A stretch of 33,312 bases of DNA, taken from the NCBI GenBank assembly GCA_937907455.1, contig CALESQ010000105.1, positions 1 through 33,312 of the forward strand. Reading direction: 5' to 3'. The first letter of the stretch is position 1. Each line of letters starts with the position of its first letter. This document shows, in pieces, positions 8,367 through 16,773 of this stretch. Under the pieces are notes generated by a model. That model had not been told where the DNA came from, did no database searches, and saw nothing but the letters and a program-made list of their open reading frames with translations. Source of the DNA: an uncultured Caldilineales bacterium (GTDB lineage Bacteria > Chloroflexota > Anaerolineae > JAAEKA01). The translations under genes were made by a program, and so were the position numbers.

Positions 8367-8978
8367 TTACAAACGTCTTAGCCGTTCCAGCAGAAATTTA
8401 GCATTTGGACAGGTAGCTTCTACTTTGGAAGGATCAAGATCGCACAGGATTTCGAAGGATAGATCGGCAGATTTATCCTTTTTTTTGTACGGGCGCTTGC
8501 AGCGAGCGGTGGCTGCTTCCAGCACGCTATAGACATCCTCCTTGGCAATTTCTTCCAGCCTTGGCCATGCTTTAAAGTAGGCTTCGGAAAAGCCAGCACC
8601 AAAATAGTTGTACATGGCTGCCGGGTCGGCAAGAAACCACGTTTCCATCACTTGCACCATCAAAAAGACTTGATCATCTTTGGCTTTAGCAGGGCGTTCC
8701 CAATTATCATGATATTTGAGATGTTGCCAGGATGAATGATCAGGGGATAGTGCGCTTTCTGCATCTACCAGAAGCAAGGGCAAAACGTCGGGCTGGGCAG
8801 ATTGAACGTCATGACAGAACATTTCGTAGGTCTTACCACGCGCCCCGCACGCTATCACGCGCGGATTCCTCACTACTCCCGCGTTCTTGAAGAATGTATG
8901 AAAAGCTTGACGGCAGCGTGTGCGCTGGAGATCGTTGTTTTGTCCTGCGCCTTCAACGTATAGCTTTATGGTTACCAT
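8367..8978 (-). CDS. DUF4276-family, TOPRIM-like protein (partner of ATPase)
   Basis: A 203-aa protein with the DUF4276 layout: an N-terminal strand ending in LYVEGAG (Glu9), LLLVDAES around 69-75 with Asp72/Glu74, and VQVMETWFLAD at about 108-118. An acidic residue after the first strand plus a D-x-E/D pair after a later strand is the arrangement of TOPRIM nuclease/primase folds, to which DUF4276 is thought to be related; I infer a metal-dependent nuclease-like role. I start at the ATG at 8978, which overlaps the upstream ATPase stop; an ATG at 9038 would extend into that gene. Two-gene operon with the ATPase. GC is visibly lower than flanking genes, which suggests transfer. Confidence 0.75.
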   Translation of the reverse strand: MVTIKLYVEGAGQNNDLQRTRCRQAFHTFFKNAGVVRNPRVIACGARGKTYEMFCHDVQSAQPDVLPLLLVDAESALSPDHSSWQHLKYHDNWERPAKAKDDQVFLMVQVMETWFLADPAAMYNYFGAGFSEAYFKAWPRLEEIAKEDVYSVLEAATARCKRPYKKKDKSADLSFEILCDLDPSKVEATCPNAKFLLERLRRL

Positions 8979-10141
8979 CGGTTGCCGCCTAATTGTCCCA
9001 TGCTCCATAGTTCTCCTAGTGAGTATTGTTCCAACCATGTTCGAAGCGCGTCAGGATCAAGGCGCTTGAAGTTAGAGGCTCCATTTATCCTTTCGCATAC
9101 GACAATATGGGCAGGATCTGTAGCGAGCGCGTCTACCAACATGCGGGAGTGGGTGGTAACAAGCAGTTGGGTGCGTTCAGATGCTCGCACCAGCAGCTCG
9201 GCAATGTGGGGAATTATGTCGGGGTGTAGCCCCAGCTCCGGTTCTTCCAAGGCTATAAGAGGTGGCGGATCGGGATGTAGCAGAATACTTAGCAGGCAGA
9301 GATAGCGTAGTGTGCCATCAGAGAGACGGGTTGCCGGAATTTGTCTTCCTTTTGCTTCCTCCAGGTAAAGTAGCACGTTGCCGCCATTGATTTGTAAATG
9401 GATATCTTCGATGTCGTCGTAAAGTTTTCTGAGTGAATTTAATAGTTCCGATTTTACATAAGTAAGAATATTCGACAATACGAGCGGCAGGTTGTCTCCT
9501 CCGTCTGATAAAAAATCACCGCGTTCATGCGTGTTTTGTTCGCGGCGCAGGGAAGCTGTTGGACCAAAAGACCAATTGCGAAACAGGCGGATTTGTTGAT
9601 ACTGCTCTTGCAACCAGCTTAATGCCGGATAGCGTTCAGGGTCACGTATTTGCGAAAGCACAGATTGATCTGGTTTGATGTTCTCACGGCGCAATTGTCG
9701 TTGTGCTGCCCGCACTTGGGGAGAGTCATTAAGCACCGGGTGGCCGCGGGCAAAACGGTAAAACAGGTAGGGAGTTTCGTGCTGGTCATTCGGTAACTCG
9801 TTTTCGATCCACTCGTCCACCACCTCGAAGCGCCCACCGTGATCTGCTATGACCAAACCATGATGTAAAAAGTGGCGACCGACATAGTTAACAATGGCCT
9901 CAATACTGGCCTCTTGTCCATTGAGTCGGGGTTTCCACATCCATTCGCGCACACCGCCCATTTCTCTCATGGGTACAGGCAGGTTAACGGGTGCTGCCTT
10001 CAATAAGGCGAGTATTTCCAGAAGATTTGACTTGCCTGAACCATTTGGGCCGATGAAAACATTCAAATTACGAAGGGGTAAAATTATTCCCTGTGGAGCG
10101 AAGGACAGCAGCCCTGCAACTTTCAATTCTTTAATTAGCAT
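8972..10141 (-). CDS. AAA/ABC-type ATPase (RecF/OLD-like, AAA_21)
   Basis: A 389-aa SMC/RecF-style ATPase. Walker A is GPNGSGKS at 31-38, the ABC signature LSDGT at 273-277, Walker B plus catalytic acids LIALEEPE at 295-302, a D-loop-like LGLHP next, and the His switch in VTTHS (His331). The region between is a helical/variable insert. There is no TOPRIM domain at the C-terminus, unlike OLD-family nucleases; the next gene supplies a TOPRIM-like protein instead, as in split ATPase/TOPRIM systems such as PARIS (AriA/AriB). Start at 10141 sits about 70 nt downstream of a near-consensus promoter. Lower GC than neighbours. A nucleic-acid-sensing or defence function is inference. Confidence 0.88.
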   Translation of the reverse strand: MLIKELKVAGLLSFAPQGIILPLRNLNVFIGPNGSGKSNLLEILALLKAAPVNLPVPMREMGGVREWMWKPRLNGQEASIEAIVNYVGRHFLHHGLVIADHGGRFEVVDEWIENELPNDQHETPYLFYRFARGHPVLNDSPQVRAAQRQLRRENIKPDQSVLSQIRDPERYPALSWLQEQYQQIRLFRNWSFGPTASLRREQNTHERGDFLSDGGDNLPLVLSNILTYVKSELLNSLRKLYDDIEDIHLQINGGNVLLYLEEAKGRQIPATRLSDGTLRYLCLLSILLHPDPPPLIALEEPELGLHPDIIPHIAELLVRASERTQLLVTTHSRMLVDALATDPAHIVVCERINGASNFKRLDPDALRTWLEQYSLGELWSMGQLGGNRW

Positions 10142-10217
10142 AGGGACGCTCTTTCGTTAAGAAACGATTTACAAACTCATATTTGAATAAATGATGCTGG
10201 GGCAAGGTCACTGCATG

Positions 10218-10246
10218 ATTGTAACATTGTCACGATGAGAAGTCAA
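10218..10246 (-). promoter_or_regulatory. Promoter of the ATPase-DUF4276 operon
   Basis: On the minus strand TTGACT (10241-10246), a 17-bp spacer and TACAAT (10218-10223) with an extended TGn just before the -10. Predicted start near 10211, leader about 70 nt. This module therefore has an independent and apparently strong promoter. Confidence 0.78.
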
Positions 10247-10316
10247 TCTAATCGTGAATTTTGATTTTTGTGCATCTCGTTTTTGCGTTTTCGTATCTAC
10301 TTGCCTGCTTGTATAC

Positions 10317-10345
10317 TTGCTTCCTTCTGTGCATCAGGGTACAAT
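10317..10345 (+). promoter_or_regulatory. Promoter of the DUF1385 gene
   Basis: TTGCTT (10317-10322), 17 bp, TACAAT (10340-10345) on the plus strand, 27 nt before the DUF1385 start. It diverges from the ATPase promoter; the 230-nt gap between the two genes (10142-10371) is AT-rich and holds both promoters and nothing else I recognise. Confidence 0.65.
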
Positions 10346-10371
10346 AGCTTCACTTTGTATCGAGGTGATGA

Positions 10372-11304
10372 ATGGCTGAATTTTACTATGGTGGTCAGGC
10401 TGTGATGGAAGGGGTGATGATGCGCGGACGCAAGCAGGTGGCTGTGGCCGTGCGCAACCCCAAGGGTGAGATTGTCATCCATCAAGAGCCGCTGACTGCC
10501 GCGGTGTATACTAAATCCTGGGCCAAATGGCCCTTCGTGCGCGGCATCAGCATGTTGTGGGATGCCCTGGTGCTGGGCACACGCGCCCTGATGTGGTCGG
10601 CTGACGTAGCCCTGAGCGAGGAAGAGGATGTGCAGTTCACCGGCCCGGTGGCCTGGACCACCGTGGCGGTGTCGCTGCTGATTTCAATCGGCCTGTTTGT
10701 GTTGCTGCCCGCAGCCGCAGCCAAATGGGTGGAGCATCAGCTTGGCTGGCCGGCCTGGGGCGGCGCACTGTTTGAGGGCGTGCTGCGCCTGGTGCTGTTT
10801 GTGCTGTATCTGGTGGCTATTGGCCGCATCCCTGACATTCGCCGCGTGTTTCAATACCACGGCGCCGAGCATAAAACCATCAATGCCTACGAGGCTGGCG
10901 CGGCGCTCACCCCTGCCGAGGTGAGCCGGTTCTCGCTGCAACACCCGCGCTGCGGCACCAGCTTTCTACTCTTTGTGCTGGTGATCAGCATGATCCTCTT
11001 TGCCCCGCTGAACTTTAACTTCGTCAGCGGCCCGGCCAGCGTGGCGCTGCGCCTGCTTTCGCGGCTGCTGCTGATCCCGCTGGTGGCCGGCATCAGCTAT
11101 GAATTCCTGCGCTACTCTGCCGGTCATTTGCATCAGCCTTTGATCCGTCTGCTGATCGCGCCGGGCCTGGCGTTGCAGCGTTTGACCACGCGTGAGCCGG
11201 ATGCGGCCATGTTGGAATGTGCTATTGCCGCACTCAAACCGGTGCTGGCCGCCGATGGGTTGCAACCGCACGGTGAAGCCGCGGTAGCAGCGCAGGTTGC
11301 TTAA
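10372..11304 (+). CDS. DUF1385 integral membrane protein
   Basis: A 310-aa membrane protein with the invariant DUF1385 N-terminus (GGQAVMEGVMMRG at residues 7-19) and the central R-x-FxYHGAEHKTINAYE block near 158-173, followed by HPRCGTSF. Several hydrophobic segments (about 101-118, 135-150, 200-217 and 230-248) are visible. The family is conserved in Firmicutes, Actinobacteria and Chloroflexota; its His/Glu-rich YHGAEHK motif suggests a metal site, but no activity is established. GAGGTGA lies just before the ATG, and the promoter at 10317-10345 drives it. Malate dehydrogenase follows 48 nt downstream and could share the transcript. Confidence 0.88.
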   Translation: MAEFYYGGQAVMEGVMMRGRKQVAVAVRNPKGEIVIHQEPLTAAVYTKSWAKWPFVRGISMLWDALVLGTRALMWSADVALSEEEDVQFTGPVAWTTVAVSLLISIGLFVLLPAAAAKWVEHQLGWPAWGGALFEGVLRLVLFVLYLVAIGRIPDIRRVFQYHGAEHKTINAYEAGAALTPAEVSRFSLQHPRCGTSFLLFVLVISMILFAPLNFNFVSGPASVALRLLSRLLLIPLVAGISYEFLRYSAGHLHQPLIRLLIAPGLALQRLTTREPDAAMLECAIAALKPVLAADGLQPHGEAAVAAQVA

Positions 11305-11352
11305 CCGCTTTTTTTAGTGATCGCTTATCAAAACCAACAGGAGATTTGATCC

Positions 11353-12279
11353 ATGCGCAACAAGATTACTATCGTTGGCGCCGGCTTTGTCGGTGCAACC
11401 GCCGCACACTGGTGCGCAAGCAAAGAGCTGGGCGATGTGGTGCTGGTAGATATTGTTGAGGGTATGCCGCAGGGCAAGGCGCTCGACCTGCTGCAAGCTG
11501 GCCCGGTGGAAGGCTACGACCTTAACATCGTCGGTACCAACGACTATGCCGACACAGCCAATTCCGACATCATTGTCATTACTGCCGGTCTGCCGCGCAA
11601 GCCCGGTATGACGCGCGAGGATTTGGTCGGCACCAACGCCAAAATCATCACCACGGTGGTGGAAAACGTGGTGAAGCATTCACCCAATGCCATCATGATT
11701 TTGGTTACCAATCCGCTGGACACCATGACCTATCTGGCGAAGAAGGTCAGCGGTTTCCCGCGCGAGCGCGTGATCGGCCAGGCTGGCGTGCTGGACAGTG
11801 CCCGCATGCGCACCTTCATCAGCCAGGAGCTGAATGTCAGCGTGGAGAATATCCATGCGGCCGTGCTTGGCGGCCACGGCGATGAGATGGTGCCGCTGCC
11901 GCGCTATTCCACGGTGGCGGGTATTCCCATCACCGAGCTGCTGTCTAAAGAGCGCGTGGATGCCATTGTTGACCGTACCCGCAAGGGCGGTGGCGAGATC
12001 GTAGCCTTGCTGAAGCAGGGCAGCGCCTTCTTCGCACCCAGCGCCTCTACCGTACAGATGGTTGAGGCGATCCTCAAGGATCGCAAGCAGATTTTGCCCT
12101 GCGCCGTGTACCTGGAAGGCGAATACGGCCTGCACGACATTTGCTTCGGTGTGCCGGTGAAGCTGGGCCGCAGTGGCATCGAGCAGATCATCGAGATTCC
12201 GCTCACCGACGAAGAGCAGGCCGCCATGCAGCGCTCCGCGGATCTGATCCGCTCCAGCATGGCCGTGTTGACGATGTAA
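11353..12279 (+). CDS. mdh: Malate dehydrogenase (LDH-like type)
   Basis: A 308-aa NAD-dependent malate dehydrogenase interconverting malate and oxaloacetate in the TCA cycle. The nucleotide-binding loop GAGFVGA is at residues 9-15 with Asp at the end of strand 2 (LVDIVEG), the mobile loop GLPRKPGMTRED carries Arg at the specificity position that distinguishes malate from lactate dehydrogenases, and the catalytic His is in LGGHGDEMVPL near residue 176. These place it in the LDH-like MDH group common in Chloroflexota. AGGAG sits 9 nt upstream of the ATG. An intrinsic terminator at 12377-12409 closes the unit. Assignment is very secure. Confidence 0.97.
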   Translation: MRNKITIVGAGFVGATAAHWCASKELGDVVLVDIVEGMPQGKALDLLQAGPVEGYDLNIVGTNDYADTANSDIIVITAGLPRKPGMTREDLVGTNAKIITTVVENVVKHSPNAIMILVTNPLDTMTYLAKKVSGFPRERVIGQAGVLDSARMRTFISQELNVSVENIHAAVLGGHGDEMVPLPRYSTVAGIPITELLSKERVDAIVDRTRKGGGEIVALLKQGSAFFAPSASTVQMVEAILKDRKQILPCAVYLEGEYGLHDICFGVPVKLGRSGIEQIIEIPLTDEEQAAMQRSADLIRSSMAVLTM

Positions 12280-12376
12280 GGGATAACACGCAACACGTAA
12301 CTCGGCATTGACATCGGTGGCTGCAAGGATGTTGGTCAGAGCGACGCCTTACGAATGCCAGACACTATACATAATC

Positions 12377-12409
12377 AGCCCCGCGCCATGACAGGCGCGG
12401 GGCTTTTTT
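12377..12409 (+). terminator. Rho-independent terminator after mdh
   Basis: Perfect 11-bp GC-rich stem (AGCCCCGCGCC 12377-12387 with 12394-12404), 6-nt loop and a run of six T (12404-12409). The preceding 97 nt after the mdh stop contain nothing I can identify. Confidence 0.92.
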
Positions 12410-12422
12410 CTGTCTGCGCAAC

Positions 12423-12451
12423 TTACCAAAACTGCGCTTATCGGGTACACT
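12423..12451 (+). promoter_or_regulatory. Likely promoter of the era operon
   Basis: TTACCA (12423-12428), 17-bp spacer, TACACT (12446-12451), placed directly after the mdh terminator. The leader to era (12629) would be about 170 nt. It is pyrimidine-rich, with repeated CCCTTA/CCCTTT words at about 12590-12616, and I recognise no riboswitch in it. Confidence 0.5.
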
Positions 12452-12628
12452 GTGCCACGCGGGAACGGCCAACTGCTGCATCTGCACGCCGGCTGCCTTA
12501 TCTGATCAACCTTTATCCCGCGCGGCTTCGCACTAATTTCGCCAATCTCATCAATCTTATGCAATTTTGTAGCTGCTTACCCTTTAACCCTTATCCCTTA
12601 ACTTTTAAATCTTACCCTGGAGCCTCGC

Positions 12629-13582
12629 ATGTCTGATCTCCTTTTCAACGACGACACCTTGCCGGTTGGTCACCGCTCCGGCTTTGTAGCTGTGGTAGGC
12701 AAGCCCAATGTAGGCAAGTCTACGCTGCTCAACGGCTGGTTGGGGCAGAAAATCGCCGCTGTCAGCCCCAAGCCACAGACCACCCGCCAACGCGTCCTGG
12801 GCATTTATACTCAACCCGATATGCAGGTGATCTTCATTGATACCCCCGGCCTGCATAAGCCGCAGAACCGTTTGGGCGAGTTCATGCTCGACCAGGTGCA
12901 GCAGGTGTTGCCCGATGCTGACCTGATTTGCCTGGTGATGGATGGCAGCGCGCCGCCAGGCGCGGCAGACCGGCGGGTAATCGAGGAGCTTGCTGCACGC
13001 GCGTCTGATGTGCCTGTGCTGCTGGCGATCAACAAAACTGACCTGGTGGCGGCAGATGTGCTGCAAGCGCGTGTAGAGGCGTATCGCAGCCTGTTGCCCA
13101 CAGCGGTGGAGTGGATAGCGCTTTCTGCACTGGATGCGGCAGGCCGCGACGCCTTGCTGGCCGCCATCGTTCAGCGCCTGCCCATCGGCCCGCGCTATTA
13201 CCCCGAAGACCAGGTTACCGATGTTCAGGAGCGTTTCATTGCCGCCGAGCTGATTCGCGAACAGGTGTTGCTGCATACTTATCAGGAAGTGCCTCACAGC
13301 GTGGCCGTGTTGGTAGATGAGTTTAAAGAGCGACCGGATGGCATCCTTTACATCAGCGCTACCATCTATGTCGAACGCGACACGCAGAAAAAGATCATCC
13401 TGGGCAAGGGTGGCCAGCAGATCAAGCAGATCGGTCAGGGCGCACGTGAGCAAATCGAGACATTGGTGGATGGCAAAGTCTATCTGGAGCTATGGGTGAA
13501 GGTCTGGGAGCACTGGCGCAAAAACGAAGCGTGGCTGCGCGAGCTGGGCTATGCCCTGCCTGCTACTCACGACCGCCGATAA
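12629..13582 (+). CDS. era: GTPase Era, 16S rRNA/30S assembly factor
   Basis: A 317-aa Era GTPase. G1 is GKPNVGKS at 25-32, the effector region carries PQTTRQ, G3 is DTPG (about 71-74), G4 is NKTD (about 135-138), and a C-terminal KH domain is recognisable by ILGKGGQQIKQIG, the GxxG loop that binds the 3' end of 16S rRNA. It couples GTP hydrolysis to 30S subunit maturation at the membrane/ribosome. GGAG precedes the ATG by about 6 nt. The N-terminal extension of about 18 residues before the G domain is slightly longer than in E. coli. First gene of a four-gene unit with a PrsW-like protease, an MFS transporter and sixA. Confidence 0.97.
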   Translation: MSDLLFNDDTLPVGHRSGFVAVVGKPNVGKSTLLNGWLGQKIAAVSPKPQTTRQRVLGIYTQPDMQVIFIDTPGLHKPQNRLGEFMLDQVQQVLPDADLICLVMDGSAPPGAADRRVIEELAARASDVPVLLAINKTDLVAADVLQARVEAYRSLLPTAVEWIALSALDAAGRDALLAAIVQRLPIGPRYYPEDQVTDVQERFIAAELIREQVLLHTYQEVPHSVAVLVDEFKERPDGILYISATIYVERDTQKKIILGKGGQQIKQIGQGAREQIETLVDGKVYLELWVKVWEHWRKNEAWLRELGYALPATHDRR

Positions 13583-13609
13583 GTGTTCTCGCTGGTTTCA
13601 GGAGCCGTT

Positions 13610-14791
13610 ATGCGTGATTCACTACGTGTTGCTGCTATTGTTTTTGGTGTGATCGCCATGATTGGCGGGTTGCTGCTGGGGATGGGTTTGGCAGTGATGA
13701 TTTTCACTGGCCCCCGTGCCCAATGGTTGCCCAGTCTCACCGTGGCGTTTTCGGTCATCACGGTGGGTGCGGGATTGGGCGGCGTGCTGGCGCTGGCGGG
13801 ATGGGCTTCGTGGCGGCGTTGGCGCAGTCCGGCGTTGATCTTGCCACCGCTATGGTGGCTGGCTGCGGTGCTGATGCTGGTGCTGGGGATTGGCCATTTG
13901 CTGCTGCAAACCTCAGCCGCGTGGTTGCTGCTGCCCTGGCATGGGCTGGCTGCGCTGGTGCCGCCGCTGATGGTCGCTGCCTGGTTGTTGCCTGCTTTGC
14001 AGCCTGCGCGGCTGAGCCGCCGTACCCTGCTGGCTGCTTTTGCTTATGGTGGGGTGCTGGCTACGCTGGTAAGTATTGTGTTGGAAGCCGGCATGTTTGT
14101 GCTGATCTTTCTGTTGGCTGCCACAGGTACGGCCCTGTTGCCCGGCGGCGCAGCCAGCCTTACCCGCTGGGAAGAGATTTTGCAAATCGTGGAAGCCAGC
14201 GGCGATCTAGCCGCTCTGCGCCCAGGTATGACCCCGCCGCTGCTGCTGGGGGTCGGGCTGCTTCTTGCCGGTGCCGTGCCACTGATCGAAGAGATCGTCA
14301 AATCGTTGGCAAGCCTGGCTTATCGCACCCCGGTTGGCGCGCGCACCCGCGCTCGTGTCTTTATGGTCGGTGTGATGGCAGGTGCAGGCTTTAGCTTCAC
14401 CGAGGCGCTGTTTTATGCGGCTCAGCCGTTACCTGAGCAATGGCTGCAAAGCGTGTTGCTGCGCGGCCTGACGGTGGTGATTCATGCTGCCTCCACCGGG
14501 CTTGTGGCACTGGGCTGGTACGATCTGCGCACCCGCGCGTCGCTGGGCGCACTGCGTTACCTGGTGGTTGGCTTTGCCATTCACGGCTTGTGGAATGGTC
14601 TGAGCGGCATGCTGGTAATGGTGGGGCTGCGCAGCGGTCTGGTTGGCGCTGAGCTTGCCGCCCTCCGTTCTTTATCGGCTATGCTGTGGCTGGCTATGAT
14701 TATAGCTGGGCTGGCTGTGGTGTGGATCGGCGCGCTGGCTTTGCTGTGGTGGGAGCGTGGTCGCCTTAGCCGGGCGCTGCGCGCCGGGTAA
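13610..14791 (+). CDS. PrsW-family intramembrane protease
   Basis: A 393-aa polytopic membrane protein of the PrsW (glutamic intramembrane protease) family. The conserved catalytic set is present: EEIVK (Glu227-Glu228), GFSFTEALFY with Glu265, and two membrane histidines at 292 (VVIHAAST) and 325 (AIHGLWNG). Eight or more hydrophobic segments surround these. The ATG at 13610 is chosen because AGGAG lies 5 nt upstream; a GTG at 13583 directly after the era stop is less convincing. Relatives cleave membrane-bound anti-sigma factors, but no sigma/anti-sigma pair is visible here, so the substrate is unknown. It lies 27 nt after era and 4 nt before the MFS gene, clearly in one operon. Confidence 0.85.
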   Translation: MRDSLRVAAIVFGVIAMIGGLLLGMGLAVMIFTGPRAQWLPSLTVAFSVITVGAGLGGVLALAGWASWRRWRSPALILPPLWWLAAVLMLVLGIGHLLLQTSAAWLLLPWHGLAALVPPLMVAAWLLPALQPARLSRRTLLAAFAYGGVLATLVSIVLEAGMFVLIFLLAATGTALLPGGAASLTRWEEILQIVEASGDLAALRPGMTPPLLLGVGLLLAGAVPLIEEIVKSLASLAYRTPVGARTRARVFMVGVMAGAGFSFTEALFYAAQPLPEQWLQSVLLRGLTVVIHAASTGLVALGWYDLRTRASLGALRYLVVGFAIHGLWNGLSGMLVMVGLRSGLVGAELAALRSLSAMLWLAMIIAGLAVVWIGALALLWWERGRLSRALRAG

Positions 14792-14795
14792 ACCC

Positions 14796-16055
14796 ATGAG
14801 CGCCACCCCCTCCTCGTCGTCGTCGCGGGCCTGGCTGGGCCACCTGTTAGCCCTCAATGCTGCCTGGTTTGGCTTGGCTTATTTGTGGAATGGCCTGCAC
14901 GCTATTTTGCTGCCGCCGCTGGTCGCGGCGTTGGTTCCAGCCGATTTCAAGGCTACCGCACTGGGCGCACTCACCTTCACCGGCCTGCTGCTGGCGATGC
15001 TGGCACAACCGGTGGGCGGTGCGCTGAGCGATGTAAGCGGACGACGCCCCTGGCTGCTGGGTGGCATCAGCGTGGCGCTGGCTTTGCTAGCTGGCCTGAG
15101 CGCAGCCCGTACTTTTGCTGTGGTGTTGCTGCTTTACAGCGGTTTGCAGGTAACGTGCAGTCTGGCCGAGGCCGCCTTGCAGGCCATGTTGCCTGATCAG
15201 GTAGCTGCCGAGCGCCGCGGTCTGGCTGCCGGGTTTAAAAATGCCGTGCAGATCATCGGTTTTGTCGCCGGTGTGGGGTTGGGTGGTTTCTTTGCCGGTC
15301 GCGGGCAGATCGGCGAGGCGCTGGTTGTGGCGGCTGTGGCTCTGGGCGGCAGTACTTTGCTGACTTTTTTGGCTACGCGTGAACCTGCGCCTGCGCTGCG
15401 ACCCTCGCTGTCCCGCCTGGCCGCAGCTTTGCGCCGCTCTTTTCAATTTGAACGCCGCGCTGCGCCGGGCTATGCACGGCTGCTGCTAGGCCGCGGTCTG
15501 TTGATGGCCGGTTATTTTGCCGCGCAGGGCTTTGCGCAATACTTCATTGCCGATAAGCTGCTGCTGCCTAACCCCGCACGGGTGACCGCATTGCTGATGA
15601 CGGTGATGGGATCGGCGATTTTTCTGCTGGCTGTACCGACCGGCATGCTGGCCGACCGGCTGGGGCGCCGTCCGCTCAATGTAGCCGCAGGGTTGTTGGG
15701 TGCGGCGGCTACCCTGGCGCTGATCACCGTACACACCGTGCCGCAGTTGGTGTTGGTGAGCGGGCTGATCGGCGCGTCGGCGGGTGTGTTCACCAGCGTG
15801 AATTGGGCCTGGGCGGCAGATTTGGCCCCTGCTGCCGAAGCAGGCCGTTATCTTGGTTTGAGCAACATTGCCACCGCCGGAGCCAGCGCTTTCAGCCGCC
15901 TGCTGGCCGGGCCAATCATTGACCGCGGCAATGCCATCCGCCCGGGCGCGGGATACGATGTGATGTTCACCTTGCTGGCCTGCGTGATGCTGGCGGGCGT
16001 GTGGGTGTTTTTGCGGACGCCGGAAACGCGTCCTCGTTCAGGAGCGATGCGATGA
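14796..16055 (+). CDS. MFS transporter
   Basis: A 419-aa major facilitator with about twelve hydrophobic segments in two halves. MFS motif A appears in the first half (GGALSDVSGRRPWLLGG) and again as LADRLGRRPL in the second, the expected internal duplication; the GRRPW form recalls SLC45/sugar-type carriers. A short Ser-rich N-terminus (five serines in a row) precedes the first segment. The start ATG at 14796 lies 4 nt after the protease stop; the stop overlaps the sixA start as ATGA. Substrate cannot be predicted from what I see; a sugar or drug-like compound exported or imported by proton coupling is the general expectation. Confidence 0.87.
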   Translation: MSATPSSSSSRAWLGHLLALNAAWFGLAYLWNGLHAILLPPLVAALVPADFKATALGALTFTGLLLAMLAQPVGGALSDVSGRRPWLLGGISVALALLAGLSAARTFAVVLLLYSGLQVTCSLAEAALQAMLPDQVAAERRGLAAGFKNAVQIIGFVAGVGLGGFFAGRGQIGEALVVAAVALGGSTLLTFLATREPAPALRPSLSRLAAALRRSFQFERRAAPGYARLLLGRGLLMAGYFAAQGFAQYFIADKLLLPNPARVTALLMTVMGSAIFLLAVPTGMLADRLGRRPLNVAAGLLGAAATLALITVHTVPQLVLVSGLIGASAGVFTSVNWAWAADLAPAAEAGRYLGLSNIATAGASAFSRLLAGPIIDRGNAIRPGAGYDVMFTLLACVMLAGVWVFLRTPETRPRSGAMR

Positions 16056-16567
16056 AACAGCTTACCTTGCTGCGTCATGCCAAGTCTGACTGGGAAACAG
16101 ATGCAGCGCATGACTTTGACCGTCCGCTGAAAGAGCGTGGCCGGAAGGATGCCCCCGTGATGGGCCGAATGTTGGTAGCAGCGGCGGCCATGCCGGACTT
16201 AATTATCACCTCAACGGCGCTGCGCGCCCTGCAAACCACCGAGCTGTTGGTAGCTGCGGCAGGGTATCACGGTGAGGTGCGCCAGGAAAGCAGCCTGTAT
16301 GCAGCCAGCGCCCAGGAATTGTTGGCGGTGGTCTGCCATCTGCCAGAGGAGGCCGCACATGTGTTGTTGGTGGGGCACAACCCCGGCTTGGAGGATTTGG
16401 CAGCGCGTTTAATTGGTGCTGACGCTTTTGAGATGGTAACCGGGGTGCGTTTGCCCACGGCTGCGGCTGCGCATCTCACCCTGGCGGCAACGGCATGGAG
16501 CGACGTGCAGGCCAACAGCGGCCAGCTTGAATGGCTGGTGACCCCGAAGCTGGTGCGCGCGTTGTAG
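16052..16567 (+). CDS. sixA: SixA-type phosphohistidine phosphatase
   Basis: A 171-aa histidine-phosphatase-superfamily protein of the short SixA branch. The catalytic LLRHAKSDW motif (Arg8-His9) is at the N-terminus, TSTALRALQT supplies the second Arg region, and VLLVGHNPGLEDLA carries the second catalytic His. SixA enzymes remove phosphate from phosphohistidine, for example in histidine kinases or PTS-related proteins. AGGAG at 16040-16044 and the ATGA overlap with the MFS gene fix the start; an upstream ATG at 16001 lies inside the transporter. Last gene of the era operon. The target phosphoprotein is unknown. Confidence 0.92.
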   Translation: MKQLTLLRHAKSDWETDAAHDFDRPLKERGRKDAPVMGRMLVAAAAMPDLIITSTALRALQTTELLVAAAGYHGEVRQESSLYAASAQELLAVVCHLPEEAAHVLLVGHNPGLEDLAARLIGADAFEMVTGVRLPTAAAAHLTLAATAWSDVQANSGQLEWLVTPKLVRAL

Positions 16568-16609
16568 GTTGCCGTTGGAACCGGCGGAAGTGGTTCTGCT
16601 GGTTGAGTA

Positions 16610-16678
16610 GGGCATTCGGGTTTGCCGCAGCTGGTTGACCCGCGCGCGCAGCATCGTCGCCTCAGCAGCCGAATGCCC
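16610..16678. repeat. Inverted repeat between convergent genes
   Basis: GGGCATTCGG (16610-16619) and CCGAATGCCC (16669-16678) are perfect 10-bp inverted arms around a 49-nt, GC-rich interior; a GCTGGTTGA word occurs twice (16598-16606 and 16630-16638). It lies in the 206-nt gap between convergent sixA and the GNAT gene. It may be a bidirectional terminator-like structure or a small structured RNA; no T-run follows either arm. I see nothing else in this gap. Confidence 0.45.
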
Positions 16679-16773
16679 GTGCCACTTAGCTAAGAAGGAT
16701 TTTGTCTGCTATCGGGCCGAACGTGGCAAGGATTCTGTGTCGCCCCGGGGATAAGCTTCAACGCAGCAGCAGG

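Noticed and set aside
12590..12616. Telomere-like CCCTTA repeats before era
   Set aside because: Only a few irregular copies in a pyrimidine-rich leader; a similar word also precedes the CoA-transferase, so it is probably low-complexity intergenic sequence.
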